Translations under genes and position numbers: made by a program
Assembly (NCBI RefSeq): GCF_004000985.1
Contig: NZ_BIMH01000012.1
Span: 1-64,000 of the forward strand
DNA: 64,000 nt
DNA from: Paenibacillus validus NBRC 15382
GTDB lineage: Bacteria; Bacillota; Bacilli; Paenibacillales; NBRC-103111
Direction of reading: 5' to 3'
Notes under the pieces: model-generated
What the model was told of the DNA's origin: nothing
The model's database searches: none
Seen by the model: only the letters and a program-made list of their open reading frames with translations
In this document: positions 1 to 8,585 of the stretch, in pieces
Numbering within the stretch: position 1 is the stretch's first letter
How the letters are laid out: each line of letters opens with the position of its first letter

Positions 1-215
1 GCCCGTCCGCAAGGGTCGGGCTGCCTGGAGCGGCAAACGCGTTCGCAGGAGGGACTAGTGGACGGACAGGGCCATTCGCATGGCTTGCAGCGGGACGCTT
101 TTGCGGCAGCAAGCTTGCGCCTCGGCAGCCGCAGGCGGCACGTTGGCCCCGCTTCTGGCCATACGCCCGCCTTCAGCGCTCCGGACGCCCGCTGCTTCGG
201 GCTGAACCGGCGCGT
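1..215. other. Window edge, no confident gene
   Basis: This GC-rich stretch has no recognisable protein. On the minus strand an open frame of 54 codons (219 to 55) starts with an ATG that overlaps the stop codon of the neighbouring YpsA-like gene as ATGA, which is the usual layout of a coupled gene. Its Ala/Pro/Arg-rich composition resembles chance coding in GC-rich DNA and I recognise no family, so I do not call it a gene. Confidence 0.3.
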
Positions 216-860
216 TCATGAAATGCCTTCGTCATCGGAGCCAGAGTCCCCGTACTCCCGGGAATACGCCAAAGCGCCGTCGTCCCAATCGTCCAACCGC
301 TCTTCCTCGACGATGCTTTGCAGATCGTATTCCGTAATGCTGACGATCGGATAAGGCCGCACGAGCGCTTGCCGGGCGGCCAGCTCCTTCATAAATTTCG
401 GCGAGCCTTCCTTCTCCTCGTCATAGAGGATGACCATCCCGTCGGTATTGCGGAGCAGAAATTTGTTGCTCTCTTTAAATTGCCACCCGCCCTCATATTT
501 CGTTTTCGTCACGCTGTTGACGTAATCGGCCCGCTGCAGTACGCCGCTGTACAGACCGCGCTTCTCTTCGCTCCACTTCTCGTCCTGCTCCAGAAACGGT
601 GTGATGACGGCCAAACGAAGGCCCGGAAACTCGGACTTCAGCTCGACCGCCGCCTCGGCCGCCCACAGCTCGACGCCCCATTGTCCGCTGACGATGACCC
701 ATTCCAGCCCATCGTCCAGCAGGGCGACCAGCTGCTTCCGGATCGCCTTCTTGATAATGCCGATGCCCGGATGCTTCAGCGAAAAAATGCCGAGCTCCGA
801 CGCTTTATAACCGGTGACAAGAACCCGCTTCATCCGCTCCCACATCCCTAGTCCGTTCAT
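216..860 (-). CDS. YpsA-like DUF1273 (SLOG superfamily) protein
   Basis: The product resembles the DUF1273/YpsA family of Firmicutes, small Rossmann-like proteins of the SLOG superfamily expected to bind a nucleotide-related ligand; YpsA of Bacillus has been linked to cell division but its reaction is unknown. The family signature is visible as an N-terminal strand followed by TGYKASELGIF (about residues 16-26) and the segment VSGQWGVELWAAE (about 58-70). The acidic C-terminal tail looks unstructured. Three in-frame starts are possible (860, 845, 833); the one at 833, MKRVLVTGY, best fits family length, while the first has the better ribosome binding site. It lies downstream of the fatty-acid operon on the same strand but is separated by about 120 bases. 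Confidence 0.85.
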   Translation of the reverse strand: MNGLGMWERMKRVLVTGYKASELGIFSLKHPGIGIIKKAIRKQLVALLDDGLEWVIVSGQWGVELWAAEAAVELKSEFPGLRLAVITPFLEQDEKWSEEKRGLYSGVLQRADYVNSVTKTKYEGGWQFKESNKFLLRNTDGMVILYDEEKEGSPKFMKELAARQALVRPYPIVSITEYDLQSIVEEERLDDWDDGALAYSREYGDSGSDDEGIS

Positions 861-977
861 TCTCTTCCTCGTACGTACTAGGGTAGCATAGACGAACGTG
901 TTAATAAAGCACCGGCTTTAACGCCCCCTCCCCCACCCGCGCCTGAACGAAATAACGCCGAAGGCTGCTGCCCCCTC

Positions 978-1391
978 CTACTTCGTGCCTCCCCTAATGC
1001 GAAACGTGCCCGTGCCCAATGCGCACAGGTCGCCGCTTTCGTTATACGCGCGGGCTTGCGTCGTCACCATTTTGCGCGAGCTGTGCACGACTTCGGCAGT
1101 CACCCGCAGCGTACCGAGGTTCACCGGCGCCATGTAATGGAGATGCAGGTTGGTCGTCACGACGCTCTCCCCGGGCTTCCTCGCCATCGCCGCGAGCCCC
1201 ATCGCGGAGTCGATCAAGGTCGCGTGCACACCGCCATGCAGAATCCCGATCAAATTGAGATGATGCGGCTGAATGTCCAGCGTAACGACGACGCCTTCCG
1301 GCGATAACGATTCCAGCTTCGCTCCGAGGTGATCCCAGAAGGTGCCCCGGGACGACTCTTCCAGCCGCTGTATATCAGATGACGGATCCAT
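978..1391 (-). CDS. PaaI-family hotdog-fold acyl-CoA thioesterase
   Basis: This 137-residue protein has the size and motif of PaaI/YbgC-type hotdog thioesterases, which hydrolyse acyl- or aryl-CoA thioesters to the acid and free CoA. The signature GILHGGVHATLIDSAMG spans about residues 49-65, with the HGG turn and the Asp on the long helix that forms part of the active site in this family. The first ATG follows a GGAGGAGA ribosome binding site. It is the last gene of the minus-strand beta-oxidation series and starts about 57 bases after the acyl-CoA ligase stop codon, so its likely role is to release CoA from stalled or unusual acyl-CoA. Substrate length cannot be told from sequence. Confidence 0.85.
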   Translation of the reverse strand: MDPSSDIQRLEESSRGTFWDHLGAKLESLSPEGVVVTLDIQPHHLNLIGILHGGVHATLIDSAMGLAAMARKPGESVVTTNLHLHYMAPVNLGTLRVTAEVVHSSRKMVTTQARAYNESGDLCALGTGTFRIRGGTK

Positions 1392-1448
1392 GGCCGTCTC
1401 CTCCCGTCTCCAGCCAAAATACGGGCAAATCCGCGAACGCCCGCCTTC

Positions 1449-3173
1449 CTAAAGGTCTTGTTTCAGCTTTTCCGCTTCCTCCTCGATCAATTTGCGGCGC
1501 AGCACCTTCCCGACGATCGTCTTCGGCAAGCTATCGCGAAACTCGAACTGCTTCGGCACCTTGTAAGCCGCAAGCCTTTCCTTGCACCACGCTTTCAGCT
1601 CTTCCGCCCCCGCCTCCCCATCCGGCTTCAGCACGATATACGCCTTGACCGTTTCGCCGCGGTACGGATCGATGACGCCGGCGACAACCGCCTCCTCGAC
1701 ATCCGGGTGCTCGAACAGCACTTCCTCCACTTCGCGCGGATAAATGTTGTAACCGCCTGCAATAATCAAATCTTTGCGCCGATCCAAAATATAAAAATAA
1801 CCGTCCTCGTCCATCCGCCCCAAATCACCGGTGTACAGCCAGCCGTCCTTCAATACCTTCTCCGTTTCGTCCGGTTTGTTCCAGTAGCCCTTCATCACTT
1901 GCGGTCCGCGAACGACGAGCTCGCCGATTTCCCCGACCGGCAGCTCTTCCCCGGTTTCCAGATCGACGACCCGGCTGTCTGTGTCCGGAAACGGAATTCC
2001 GATCGAGCCCAGCTTGCGCTTCTCCCAAATATTGTTCGCATGGGTGACGGGCGACGCCTCGGTCAGCCCGTACCCTTCAATCAGCTTGCCGTTCGTCATC
2101 CTCTCGAACTCCACCTGCACCTCATGAGGCAGCGAGGCAGCCCCGCTGATGCAAAATTTGATTGACGACAGATCGTACTCCTTCACTTTCGGATGATGGA
2201 TCAGCGAAATGTACATCGTCGGCGCACCCGGGAAAATCGTCGGCTTCAGCTTGTGGATCGCCGCAAGCACTTGATTCACGTCATAGCGCGGCATCAGCAC
2301 GAGACAACCCGCGACATAGGCGGATTGATTCATGAGCACTGTCATGCCGAACACGTGGAAGAACGGCAGCGCCGTCATATACTTTTCCTTGGCGACCTCC
2401 GTTCGATACGCCCAGAGCTTACACTGAATGGCATTCGCGATCAAATTGTAATGGGTCAGCATGACGCCCTTCGCAATTCCGGTCGTGCCTCCGGTATATT
2501 GAATCAGCGCCAAATCGTTCTCCGAATCGACCGGAACGCCGCCGGGTTCGGGCGTGGCGCGACGCAGCAGGTCCACCCACGATACAACGCCGCCGCCATA
2601 CGCAACCTCGCGTTTCAGGCCGTCTTTTTTGGCCTTCAAGGGGTACAGCCAGTTTTTCGGAAAAGGCAGGTAATCTTTGATCGAGGTGACGATCACCTGT
2701 TTAATTCCGGTCTGAGGGACGACCTTCATGACGCGTTCGAACAGCAGATCAAGCGTGACGATCGTCGCCGCTCCGGCATCGTTCAACTGATGTTCCAGCT
2801 CACGCGGCATATAGAGCGGATTCGTCATGACGACGATACCGCCGATCATCAGCGTTCCGTAATACGCAATCATCGCCTGCGGGCAATTGGGCAGCATCAC
2901 AGCCACCCGATCCCCCTTGCGGACGCCAAGCCCGGACAGCGCGCCGGCAAACCGATAGGCGGCATCCAGAAGCTGACGGTAGGTCATCTTTTTTCCTAGA
3001 AAATGCAGGGCGTCCCGATCCGGATAATCGGATGCGCTTTGCACCAAAAAATGCGCTAAATTTTGCTTCGGGTATTCGTAGGTCGCTGGCACTTCGGCAG
3101 GATAATGGCTTAACCATGGTTTGCTGGACAAGTCGACCACCCCATGACTCATGATGTCGGGATCAGAGCACAT
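1449..3173 (-). CDS. lcfA: Long-chain-fatty-acid--CoA ligase
   Basis: An ANL-superfamily acyl-CoA synthetase that activates fatty acids to acyl-CoA with ATP through an acyl-adenylate. The ATP-binding loop YTGGTTGIAKG is at about residues 227-237, the GYGLTEASP motif near 370, the YTGDLGRMDEDGY hinge region near 450, and the catalytic lysine in PKTIVGKVLRRK is at about 556. Length and motifs match LcfA/FadD. The first ATG overlaps the end of the acyl-CoA dehydrogenase gene by 11 bases; an internal ATG at 3152 would remove the overlap and better match family N-termini, but neither has a strong ribosome binding site. It supplies the substrate for the dehydrogenase, hydratase and thiolase encoded just upstream in the same operon. 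Confidence 0.93.
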   Translation of the reverse strand: MCSDPDIMSHGVVDLSSKPWLSHYPAEVPATYEYPKQNLAHFLVQSASDYPDRDALHFLGKKMTYRQLLDAAYRFAGALSGLGVRKGDRVAVMLPNCPQAMIAYYGTLMIGGIVVMTNPLYMPRELEHQLNDAGAATIVTLDLLFERVMKVVPQTGIKQVIVTSIKDYLPFPKNWLYPLKAKKDGLKREVAYGGGVVSWVDLLRRATPEPGGVPVDSENDLALIQYTGGTTGIAKGVMLTHYNLIANAIQCKLWAYRTEVAKEKYMTALPFFHVFGMTVLMNQSAYVAGCLVLMPRYDVNQVLAAIHKLKPTIFPGAPTMYISLIHHPKVKEYDLSSIKFCISGAASLPHEVQVEFERMTNGKLIEGYGLTEASPVTHANNIWEKRKLGSIGIPFPDTDSRVVDLETGEELPVGEIGELVVRGPQVMKGYWNKPDETEKVLKDGWLYTGDLGRMDEDGYFYILDRRKDLIIAGGYNIYPREVEEVLFEHPDVEEAVVAGVIDPYRGETVKAYIVLKPDGEAGAEELKAWCKERLAAYKVPKQFEFRDSLPKTIVGKVLRRKLIEEEAEKLKQDL

Positions 3174-4932
3174 ATTTCTCGGCTTCGATCACGCGAGAAC
3201 CGATGGAACGTTTCAGTGCGATGCTGTCTACCGCCGTTCGGCGCGCCAGCTTCTTCAGCACGGACAACTGGGTACGCAGCATATCGCCGGACTCCATAGC
3301 CGCGAGCGATTGTTTCGCCCGCGCTTCGATCCGATCGAACGATTCGTGGACGAACACGGTTGTCATCTCCACAGCAAGCCGGGACTTCGCTTCCCCCGAG
3401 CGGGCCATCAGCTTCTTCGCGCGCAGCAGCGCGCTTTCCATGGCGAAGACTTCGATCATGATGTCGGCCAAACCGCTTAGTATTTCCTGTTCTTGCTCCA
3501 GCTTCATTTGATACTTCTGAACAGCTCCGGCGCCGGCCATAAGGAACACCTTTTTGGCCATCGCCAGCAGATGCGTCTCCTGCTCCAGCGCGCCTTCGAA
3601 CAGCTGCCCCGGGACGAGGGACAGCAGGTCGGATTGCAGCGCCATCGCCTTCTGCATCAAGGGCAGCTCGCCTTTCATCGCGCGTTTGATCAGCGTGCCC
3701 GGGATGAGCAGACGGTTGATCTCGTTCGTGCCTTCGAAAATCCGGTTGATCCGGGAGTCCCGATAGATGCGTTCAATCCGGTACTCCTGAATAAAGCCGT
3801 ACCCGCCGTGAATTTGCACGCCCTCATCGGCGACGAAATCGAGCGTTTCCGAGCCGAACACTTTGTTGATCGAGCACTCGAGCGCATATTCCGCGATTGC
3901 TTTCGCCGATTGATAGCCGGCATTCTCGCTGCCGTGACCGACTTCGGCCAGTCCTTCATCGAACAAACCGGCCGTCCGGTACACCATGCTCTCCAAGACG
4001 AAGGTGCGGATGTTCATATCCGCCAGCTTGGCGCCGATCAACGGAAAGGATGAAATTTTGCGCCCGAACTGGGAACGCCCGTTCGCATACTTGGAAGCGT
4101 ATTCGATCGCATCCTTGGATGCCCCGAGGCAGCCCGCCGCCAGCTTGAAGCGGCCGATGTTCAAAATATTGAAGGCGATCAAATGGCCTTTGCCGACCTC
4201 CCACAGCAGGTTTTCCGCCGGCACCTGCACGTCCTCGAGAATGAGCGGGCATGTGGACGACCCTTTAATGCCCATCTTCTTCTCTTCCGGACCGATGCTC
4301 ACGCCTTCCATCGTGCGCTCGACGATAAATGTGCTGAAATCGGTGCCGTTCACCTTGGCGTACACGATGAAGACATCCGCAAATCCGGCGTTCGTAATAA
4401 ACTGCTTCGTCCCGTTCAGCACGTAATGCGTTCCGTCTTCCGACAAGACGGCCGTCGTTTTGGCGCCAAGCGCGTCGGAGCCCGAGGACGGCTCCGTTAA
4501 GCAGTAGGCGGCGATTTTCTCGCCGGACGCGAGCGGCGGCAAATAGCGGCGCTTCTGCTCCTCGTTGCCGAAATACACGATCGGCAGCGTGCCGATGCCA
4601 ACGTGCGCGCCGAGCGTCAGCGCAAAGGAAGACGCCTTCGTCAGCTTCTCGTTGATCAGCGTCGAGCTGATCTTATCGAGACTGAGCCCGCCGTACGCTT
4701 CCGGCACATCGGCGCCGAGCAGTCCGAGCTCGCCCGCTTTGCGCAGCAGGCTGACGGACAACGCATAGTTCAGCTTCTCCACTTCTTCCTCGTGCGGGAC
4801 CACTTCGCCGGCGACGAAGTCCTCGGTCGTCTGACCGATCATGCGCTGCTCTTCCGTAAAATCTTCCGGGGTTACGACTCGGTTAAAGTCGATATCGTCG
4901 ATGATAAAGCTGCCGCCGATCGTTTTGCTCAT
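3163..4932 (-). CDS. fadE: Acyl-CoA dehydrogenase
   Basis: A flavin acyl-CoA dehydrogenase catalysing the first oxidation of beta-oxidation and passing electrons to the electron transfer flavoprotein encoded across the divergent promoter. At 589 residues it is longer than the 380-residue short form and matches FadE of Bacillus, with about 180 extra C-terminal residues. Visible motifs are CLTEPSSGSD (about 144-153), QIHGGYGF (373-380) and FEGTNEINR (399-407), whose Glu400 is in the place of the catalytic base. The open frame continues far upstream, but the ATG at 4932 has an AGGGAGAG ribosome binding site and starts the conserved part, so I use it. It follows the thiolase gene by about 30 bases. 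Confidence 0.95.
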   Translation of the reverse strand: MSKTIGGSFIIDDIDFNRVVTPEDFTEEQRMIGQTTEDFVAGEVVPHEEEVEKLNYALSVSLLRKAGELGLLGADVPEAYGGLSLDKISSTLINEKLTKASSFALTLGAHVGIGTLPIVYFGNEEQKRRYLPPLASGEKIAAYCLTEPSSGSDALGAKTTAVLSEDGTHYVLNGTKQFITNAGFADVFIVYAKVNGTDFSTFIVERTMEGVSIGPEEKKMGIKGSSTCPLILEDVQVPAENLLWEVGKGHLIAFNILNIGRFKLAAGCLGASKDAIEYASKYANGRSQFGRKISSFPLIGAKLADMNIRTFVLESMVYRTAGLFDEGLAEVGHGSENAGYQSAKAIAEYALECSINKVFGSETLDFVADEGVQIHGGYGFIQEYRIERIYRDSRINRIFEGTNEINRLLIPGTLIKRAMKGELPLMQKAMALQSDLLSLVPGQLFEGALEQETHLLAMAKKVFLMAGAGAVQKYQMKLEQEQEILSGLADIMIEVFAMESALLRAKKLMARSGEAKSRLAVEMTTVFVHESFDRIEARAKQSLAAMESGDMLRTQLSVLKKLARRTAVDSIALKRSIGSRVIEAEKYVL

Positions 4933-4963
4933 CTCGGGTTCTCTCCCTTGTACGCGATTTGGA

Positions 4964-6145
4964 TTACGCATGAACTTCGAACACACCGGCCGCGCCCATG
5001 CCGCCGCCGATACACATCGAGACGACGCCGATGCCGCCTCCGCGGCGGCGCAGCTCGTGAATGAGCGTGGCGGACAGCTTCGTGCCCGTACACCCGAGGG
5101 GGTGGCCGAGCGCGATCGCGCCGCCGTTGACATTGACCTTCGCTTCGTCAAGCTCCAGCTGGCGAATGATGTGCACGCACTGCGAAGCGAAAGCCTCGTT
5201 AATCTCGAACAAGTCGACGTCGGCGAACGTCAGGCCTGCCATCTTCAGCGCCTTCGGGATCGCTTCGACCGGGCCGACGCCCATAATCTCCGGCTCGACG
5301 CCGGCGAGAGCGAACGAGCGGAACGTCGCCAGCGGCTGCAAGCCGAGCGCCTCGGCGCGCTCCCGGCTCATGAGCACTGCCGCAGCCGCGCCGTCGCTCA
5401 TCTGCGACGCGTTGCCCGCCGTCACCGTGCCGCCGAGCTTGAACGCCGGCTTCAGCTTGCCGAGCGTCTCAAGCGTCGTATCGGCGCGGACGCCTTCGTC
5501 TTCCTCGAAGACGAACGTCCGGCTTCTCACCCTGCCGCCGTCGTCGACCTGTTGGAACTTGACCTGCACAGGCACGATCTCGTCGCGAAACTTGCCTTCG
5601 CGCAGCGCAGCCGCGGCCTTCGCATGAGAACGGGCGGCGAAGCGGTCCTGATCCTCGCGGCTCACGCCGAAGCGGTCGGCGACATGCTCGGCCGTATGGC
5701 CCATGCCGATGTACACCTGCGGCATTTGCTCCACGATCTTAGGGTTCGGCGACACCTTGAACCCGGTCATCGGCACGTGGCTCATGCTCTCCACGCCTCC
5801 GGCGATCAGCACATCCGCAGCGCCTACCATGATGCGCTCCGCCGCGAACGCGATCGACTGCAAGCCGGACGAGCAAAACCGGTTGACCGTCAACGCCGGC
5901 ACCGTCGCCGGGAACCCGGCGTACAGCGACATGATGCGGGCGAAGTTGAGCCCCTGCTCGCCTTCCGGCATGGCGCAGCCGATGATGATGTCCTCGACGT
6001 CCTCCTTCTTCAGCCCGGGGGTCCGCTCCACGACGGCTTGCAGCACCGCCTTGCCCATATCTTCCGCGCGCGTCTGGGCGAAGCTGCCTTTCTTCGCCTT
6101 GCCGATCGCGGTTCGGGCGATCGATACGATTACCGCTTCTTTCAT
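4964..6145 (-). CDS. fadA: Acetyl-CoA acyltransferase (thiolase)
   Basis: A thiolase-superfamily enzyme that cleaves 3-ketoacyl-CoA with CoA to acetyl-CoA and a shortened acyl-CoA. The nucleophilic cysteine is in NRFCSSGLQS (Cys91). The C-terminal GHPLGCTG motif (His348) and the second active-site cysteine in MCIGGGMGAAG (Cys378) are present. The 393-residue length is typical of FadA. It lies between the hydratase/dehydrogenase gene and the acyl-CoA dehydrogenase gene with gaps of 25-31 bases, the same order as fadN-fadA-fadE in Bacillus subtilis, so it completes the cycle. The gene-order match favours a degradative rather than a biosynthetic thiolase. Confidence 0.95.
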   Translation of the reverse strand: MKEAVIVSIARTAIGKAKKGSFAQTRAEDMGKAVLQAVVERTPGLKKEDVEDIIIGCAMPEGEQGLNFARIMSLYAGFPATVPALTVNRFCSSGLQSIAFAAERIMVGAADVLIAGGVESMSHVPMTGFKVSPNPKIVEQMPQVYIGMGHTAEHVADRFGVSREDQDRFAARSHAKAAAALREGKFRDEIVPVQVKFQQVDDGGRVRSRTFVFEEDEGVRADTTLETLGKLKPAFKLGGTVTAGNASQMSDGAAAAVLMSRERAEALGLQPLATFRSFALAGVEPEIMGVGPVEAIPKALKMAGLTFADVDLFEINEAFASQCVHIIRQLELDEAKVNVNGGAIALGHPLGCTGTKLSATLIHELRRRGGGIGVVSMCIGGGMGAAGVFEVHA

Positions 6146-6170
6146 TCGCCTTCCCTCCTCTGTCGAATAG

Positions 6171-8570
6171 TCAGTTCCGCAGCGCTTTGCCCTTGGCCAG
6201 CATGTGCTGCATCCGGGCTTGCGTCTTCGGCTCGCCGCACAAGCTCAAGAACGCTTCGCGCTCCAGATCGAGCATGTATTGCTCCGTGACGAGCGAACCG
6301 GCCGGCACATCGCCGCCGGCAAGCACGTGAGCGAGCTTGTTCGCAATCTTCAAGTCGTGATCGCTGATGTAGCCTCCCTGCTTCATCCCGTAAGCGCCGA
6401 GCTGGAGAACGGCTTTGCCCTCTGCGCCGACGACGCGGATTTTCTCCTCCCGGATCGGCTCGTAGCCGCCGCGCGCGAGGCCCAGCACGGACCGCTTCGC
6501 TTCGTAAATCAGATGCTCCTGATTCACGACGATACGGTCGGTCGGCTTGAACAAGCCGAGCTTCAACGCGTCATGGCCGCTCGTCGATACTTTCGCCATG
6601 CCGATCGTTTCGAACGCCTGGTTGATATACGGCTGCATATCCGCATCGGGATGCGTAACACGCTGGCTCGTGCGCAGCGCCAGCTCCTTGCAGCCGCCGC
6701 CGGCCGGAATCAGGCCCACGCCCGCCTCCACAAGGCCGAAATACGTCTCGGCCGCAGCCACGATCCGGTCCGCCGGCATGCAGGCTTCGACCCCGCCGCC
6801 GAGCGTCATCCGGTGCGGCGCCGCGACGACCGGCTTTTCGAACCGTTTCACCTTATACATCGTGTTCTGGAACAGGCGGATGATACCGTCGATTTCGTCC
6901 CATTCCTCGTCCTGGGCTTCCATGAGCAGAATCATAATATTCGCGCCTACGCAAAAGTTCCGTCCCTGATTGGCGATGACGAGGCCGTCGTAATTGCGTC
7001 GAACCTCCTCCAAACTCTGCTGGATCATCACCAAAATATCCGCGCCGATCGCATTGTTCGGCGAATGGAACTCCAGGCACGCCACCCCGTCGCCAAGATC
7101 GATCAGGCTTGCGCCGCTGTTCGACTTCACGACTTTGTTATGCTCCTTCAGCCGCTTCAACGAAATCTCTTCCGCAGGCGTTTCCAGTTGCTTATATTCG
7201 CCCCGGCTCACATAGAACGTCGCGCCTTCCTGCTTGCGGTAAAACGACGTGTGGCCTGCCGCCACCCAGTCCTTCACCCAAGCGGGCACCGCCGTTCCTT
7301 CCGCTTCCATGCGCTGCACCGACTTCGGCAATCCGATGGCATCCCACGTCTCAAACGGCCCAAGCTCCCAATTGAAGCCCCACTTCATCGCCTCGTCGAT
7401 TTCCCGGACGGTATCCGCAATTTCGCCGAGCTTCTCGGCCGAATACACGAGCACCTTCTTGAGAATGTTCCACGCCAGCTCTGAGTAGCGATCGCCTGCG
7501 CCGATCAGCGCCTTCGTCTTCTCCTTCGCGCCTTTAGCGAGCTTCACCGCTTCGAGCGAAGCGGAGGACGGCTTCTTCTGCGGCTCGTATTCCATCGCAG
7601 CTACGTTCAAAGAGAGAATTTCACTGCCGTTCGGACCCTTCTGCTTCAAATAAAAGCCTTGACCCGACTTCTCCCCGAGCCATCCCTTCTCCACCATGCC
7701 GCGCAGCGCCGCCGGGACGGCAAATACAGCTTTCTCCGCTTCGTCCTGCGTCGATTCGTATACGTTGTTCGCGACATGCACGAACGTATCGATTCCGACC
7801 AGATCGAGCGTGCGGAAGGTGGCGCTTTTCGGCCGGCCCATCGCAGGCCCGGTGACGGCATCCACCTCTTCGACGGCGAAGCCTTTGTCCAGCATTTCCT
7901 GCAGCGTCACGAGCAGCCCGTAGGTGCCGATCCGGTTGGCGATGAAATTCGGCGTATCCTTCGCCAATACGACGCCTTTGCCAAGGCGCTTTTCGCAAAA
8001 TTCCCGCATCCCGCTGACGATGTCAGGTTCCGTGAGCTCGCCCGGAATCAGTTCAAGCAGCTTCATATACCGCGGCGGGTTGAAAAAGTGGGTGCCGAGG
8101 AAATGCCGTCTGAAAGATTCGCTGCAATCCGCCGACATGGCCTCGATCGAGATGCCCGACGTGTTTGAGCTGACAACCGTGCCGGGCTTCCAATGGGCTT
8201 CGACCCGGGACAACAGCCGCTGCTTGACCTCCAGATTTTCAACGACGACCTCAATGACCCAATCGACATCGGCGATTAACGCCAGATGATCGTCCAGATT
8301 GCCCGGCGTAATGCGGTCTGCGAACGCGTCGTCATACAGCGGCGAAGGCTTCGTCTTGCGAAGCTTCTCCACCGCCTGTGCGGCAAGCCGGCTGCGCACG
8401 GCCGCGTGCTCCAGCGTAAGCCCTTTGGCCGTCTCCTCATCCGTCGGCTGCTTCGGCACGATGTCCAGCAGCAAGCAGGGAATACCGGCGTTCGCCAAGT
8501 GGGCGGCAATGCCCGAACCCATCACACCGGACCCGATTACCGCCGCTTTACGTATCGATCTCATCATCAT
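6171..8570 (-). CDS. fadN: 3-hydroxyacyl-CoA dehydrogenase / enoyl-CoA hydratase
   Basis: A bifunctional enzyme for the two middle steps of beta-oxidation, hydration of enoyl-CoA and NAD-dependent oxidation of 3-hydroxyacyl-CoA. The N-terminal dehydrogenase half starts with a Rossmann loop IGSGVMGSGIA (about residues 12-22), followed by the 3-hydroxyacyl-CoA dehydrogenase catalytic region (SSNTSGISI and THFFNPPRYMKLLE). The crotonase-like half is C-terminal, with the oxyanion region around NFCVGANIMILL near residue 550. This dehydrogenase-first order and the 799-residue length match FadN of Bacillus rather than Escherichia FadB, where the hydratase comes first. It sits between the Fe-S oxidoreductase and the thiolase in the same operon. 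Confidence 0.94.
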   Translation of the reverse strand: MMMRSIRKAAVIGSGVMGSGIAAHLANAGIPCLLLDIVPKQPTDEETAKGLTLEHAAVRSRLAAQAVEKLRKTKPSPLYDDAFADRITPGNLDDHLALIADVDWVIEVVVENLEVKQRLLSRVEAHWKPGTVVSSNTSGISIEAMSADCSESFRRHFLGTHFFNPPRYMKLLELIPGELTEPDIVSGMREFCEKRLGKGVVLAKDTPNFIANRIGTYGLLVTLQEMLDKGFAVEEVDAVTGPAMGRPKSATFRTLDLVGIDTFVHVANNVYESTQDEAEKAVFAVPAALRGMVEKGWLGEKSGQGFYLKQKGPNGSEILSLNVAAMEYEPQKKPSSASLEAVKLAKGAKEKTKALIGAGDRYSELAWNILKKVLVYSAEKLGEIADTVREIDEAMKWGFNWELGPFETWDAIGLPKSVQRMEAEGTAVPAWVKDWVAAGHTSFYRKQEGATFYVSRGEYKQLETPAEEISLKRLKEHNKVVKSNSGASLIDLGDGVACLEFHSPNNAIGADILVMIQQSLEEVRRNYDGLVIANQGRNFCVGANIMILLMEAQDEEWDEIDGIIRLFQNTMYKVKRFEKPVVAAPHRMTLGGGVEACMPADRIVAAAETYFGLVEAGVGLIPAGGGCKELALRTSQRVTHPDADMQPYINQAFETIGMAKVSTSGHDALKLGLFKPTDRIVVNQEHLIYEAKRSVLGLARGGYEPIREEKIRVVGAEGKAVLQLGAYGMKQGGYISDHDLKIANKLAHVLAGGDVPAGSLVTEQYMLDLEREAFLSLCGEPKTQARMQHMLAKGKALRN

Positions 8571-8585
8571 GGACCTACCTCCGTC

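Noticed and set aside
55-219. A 54-codon minus-strand frame overlapping the YpsA stop as ATGA
   Set aside because: No family, low-complexity composition and no conservation visible, so I mention it only in the window-edge entry.
4841-6289. A 482-codon open frame opposite thiolase and its neighbours
   Set aside because: Antisense shadow of fadA; no motif and no ribosome binding site.
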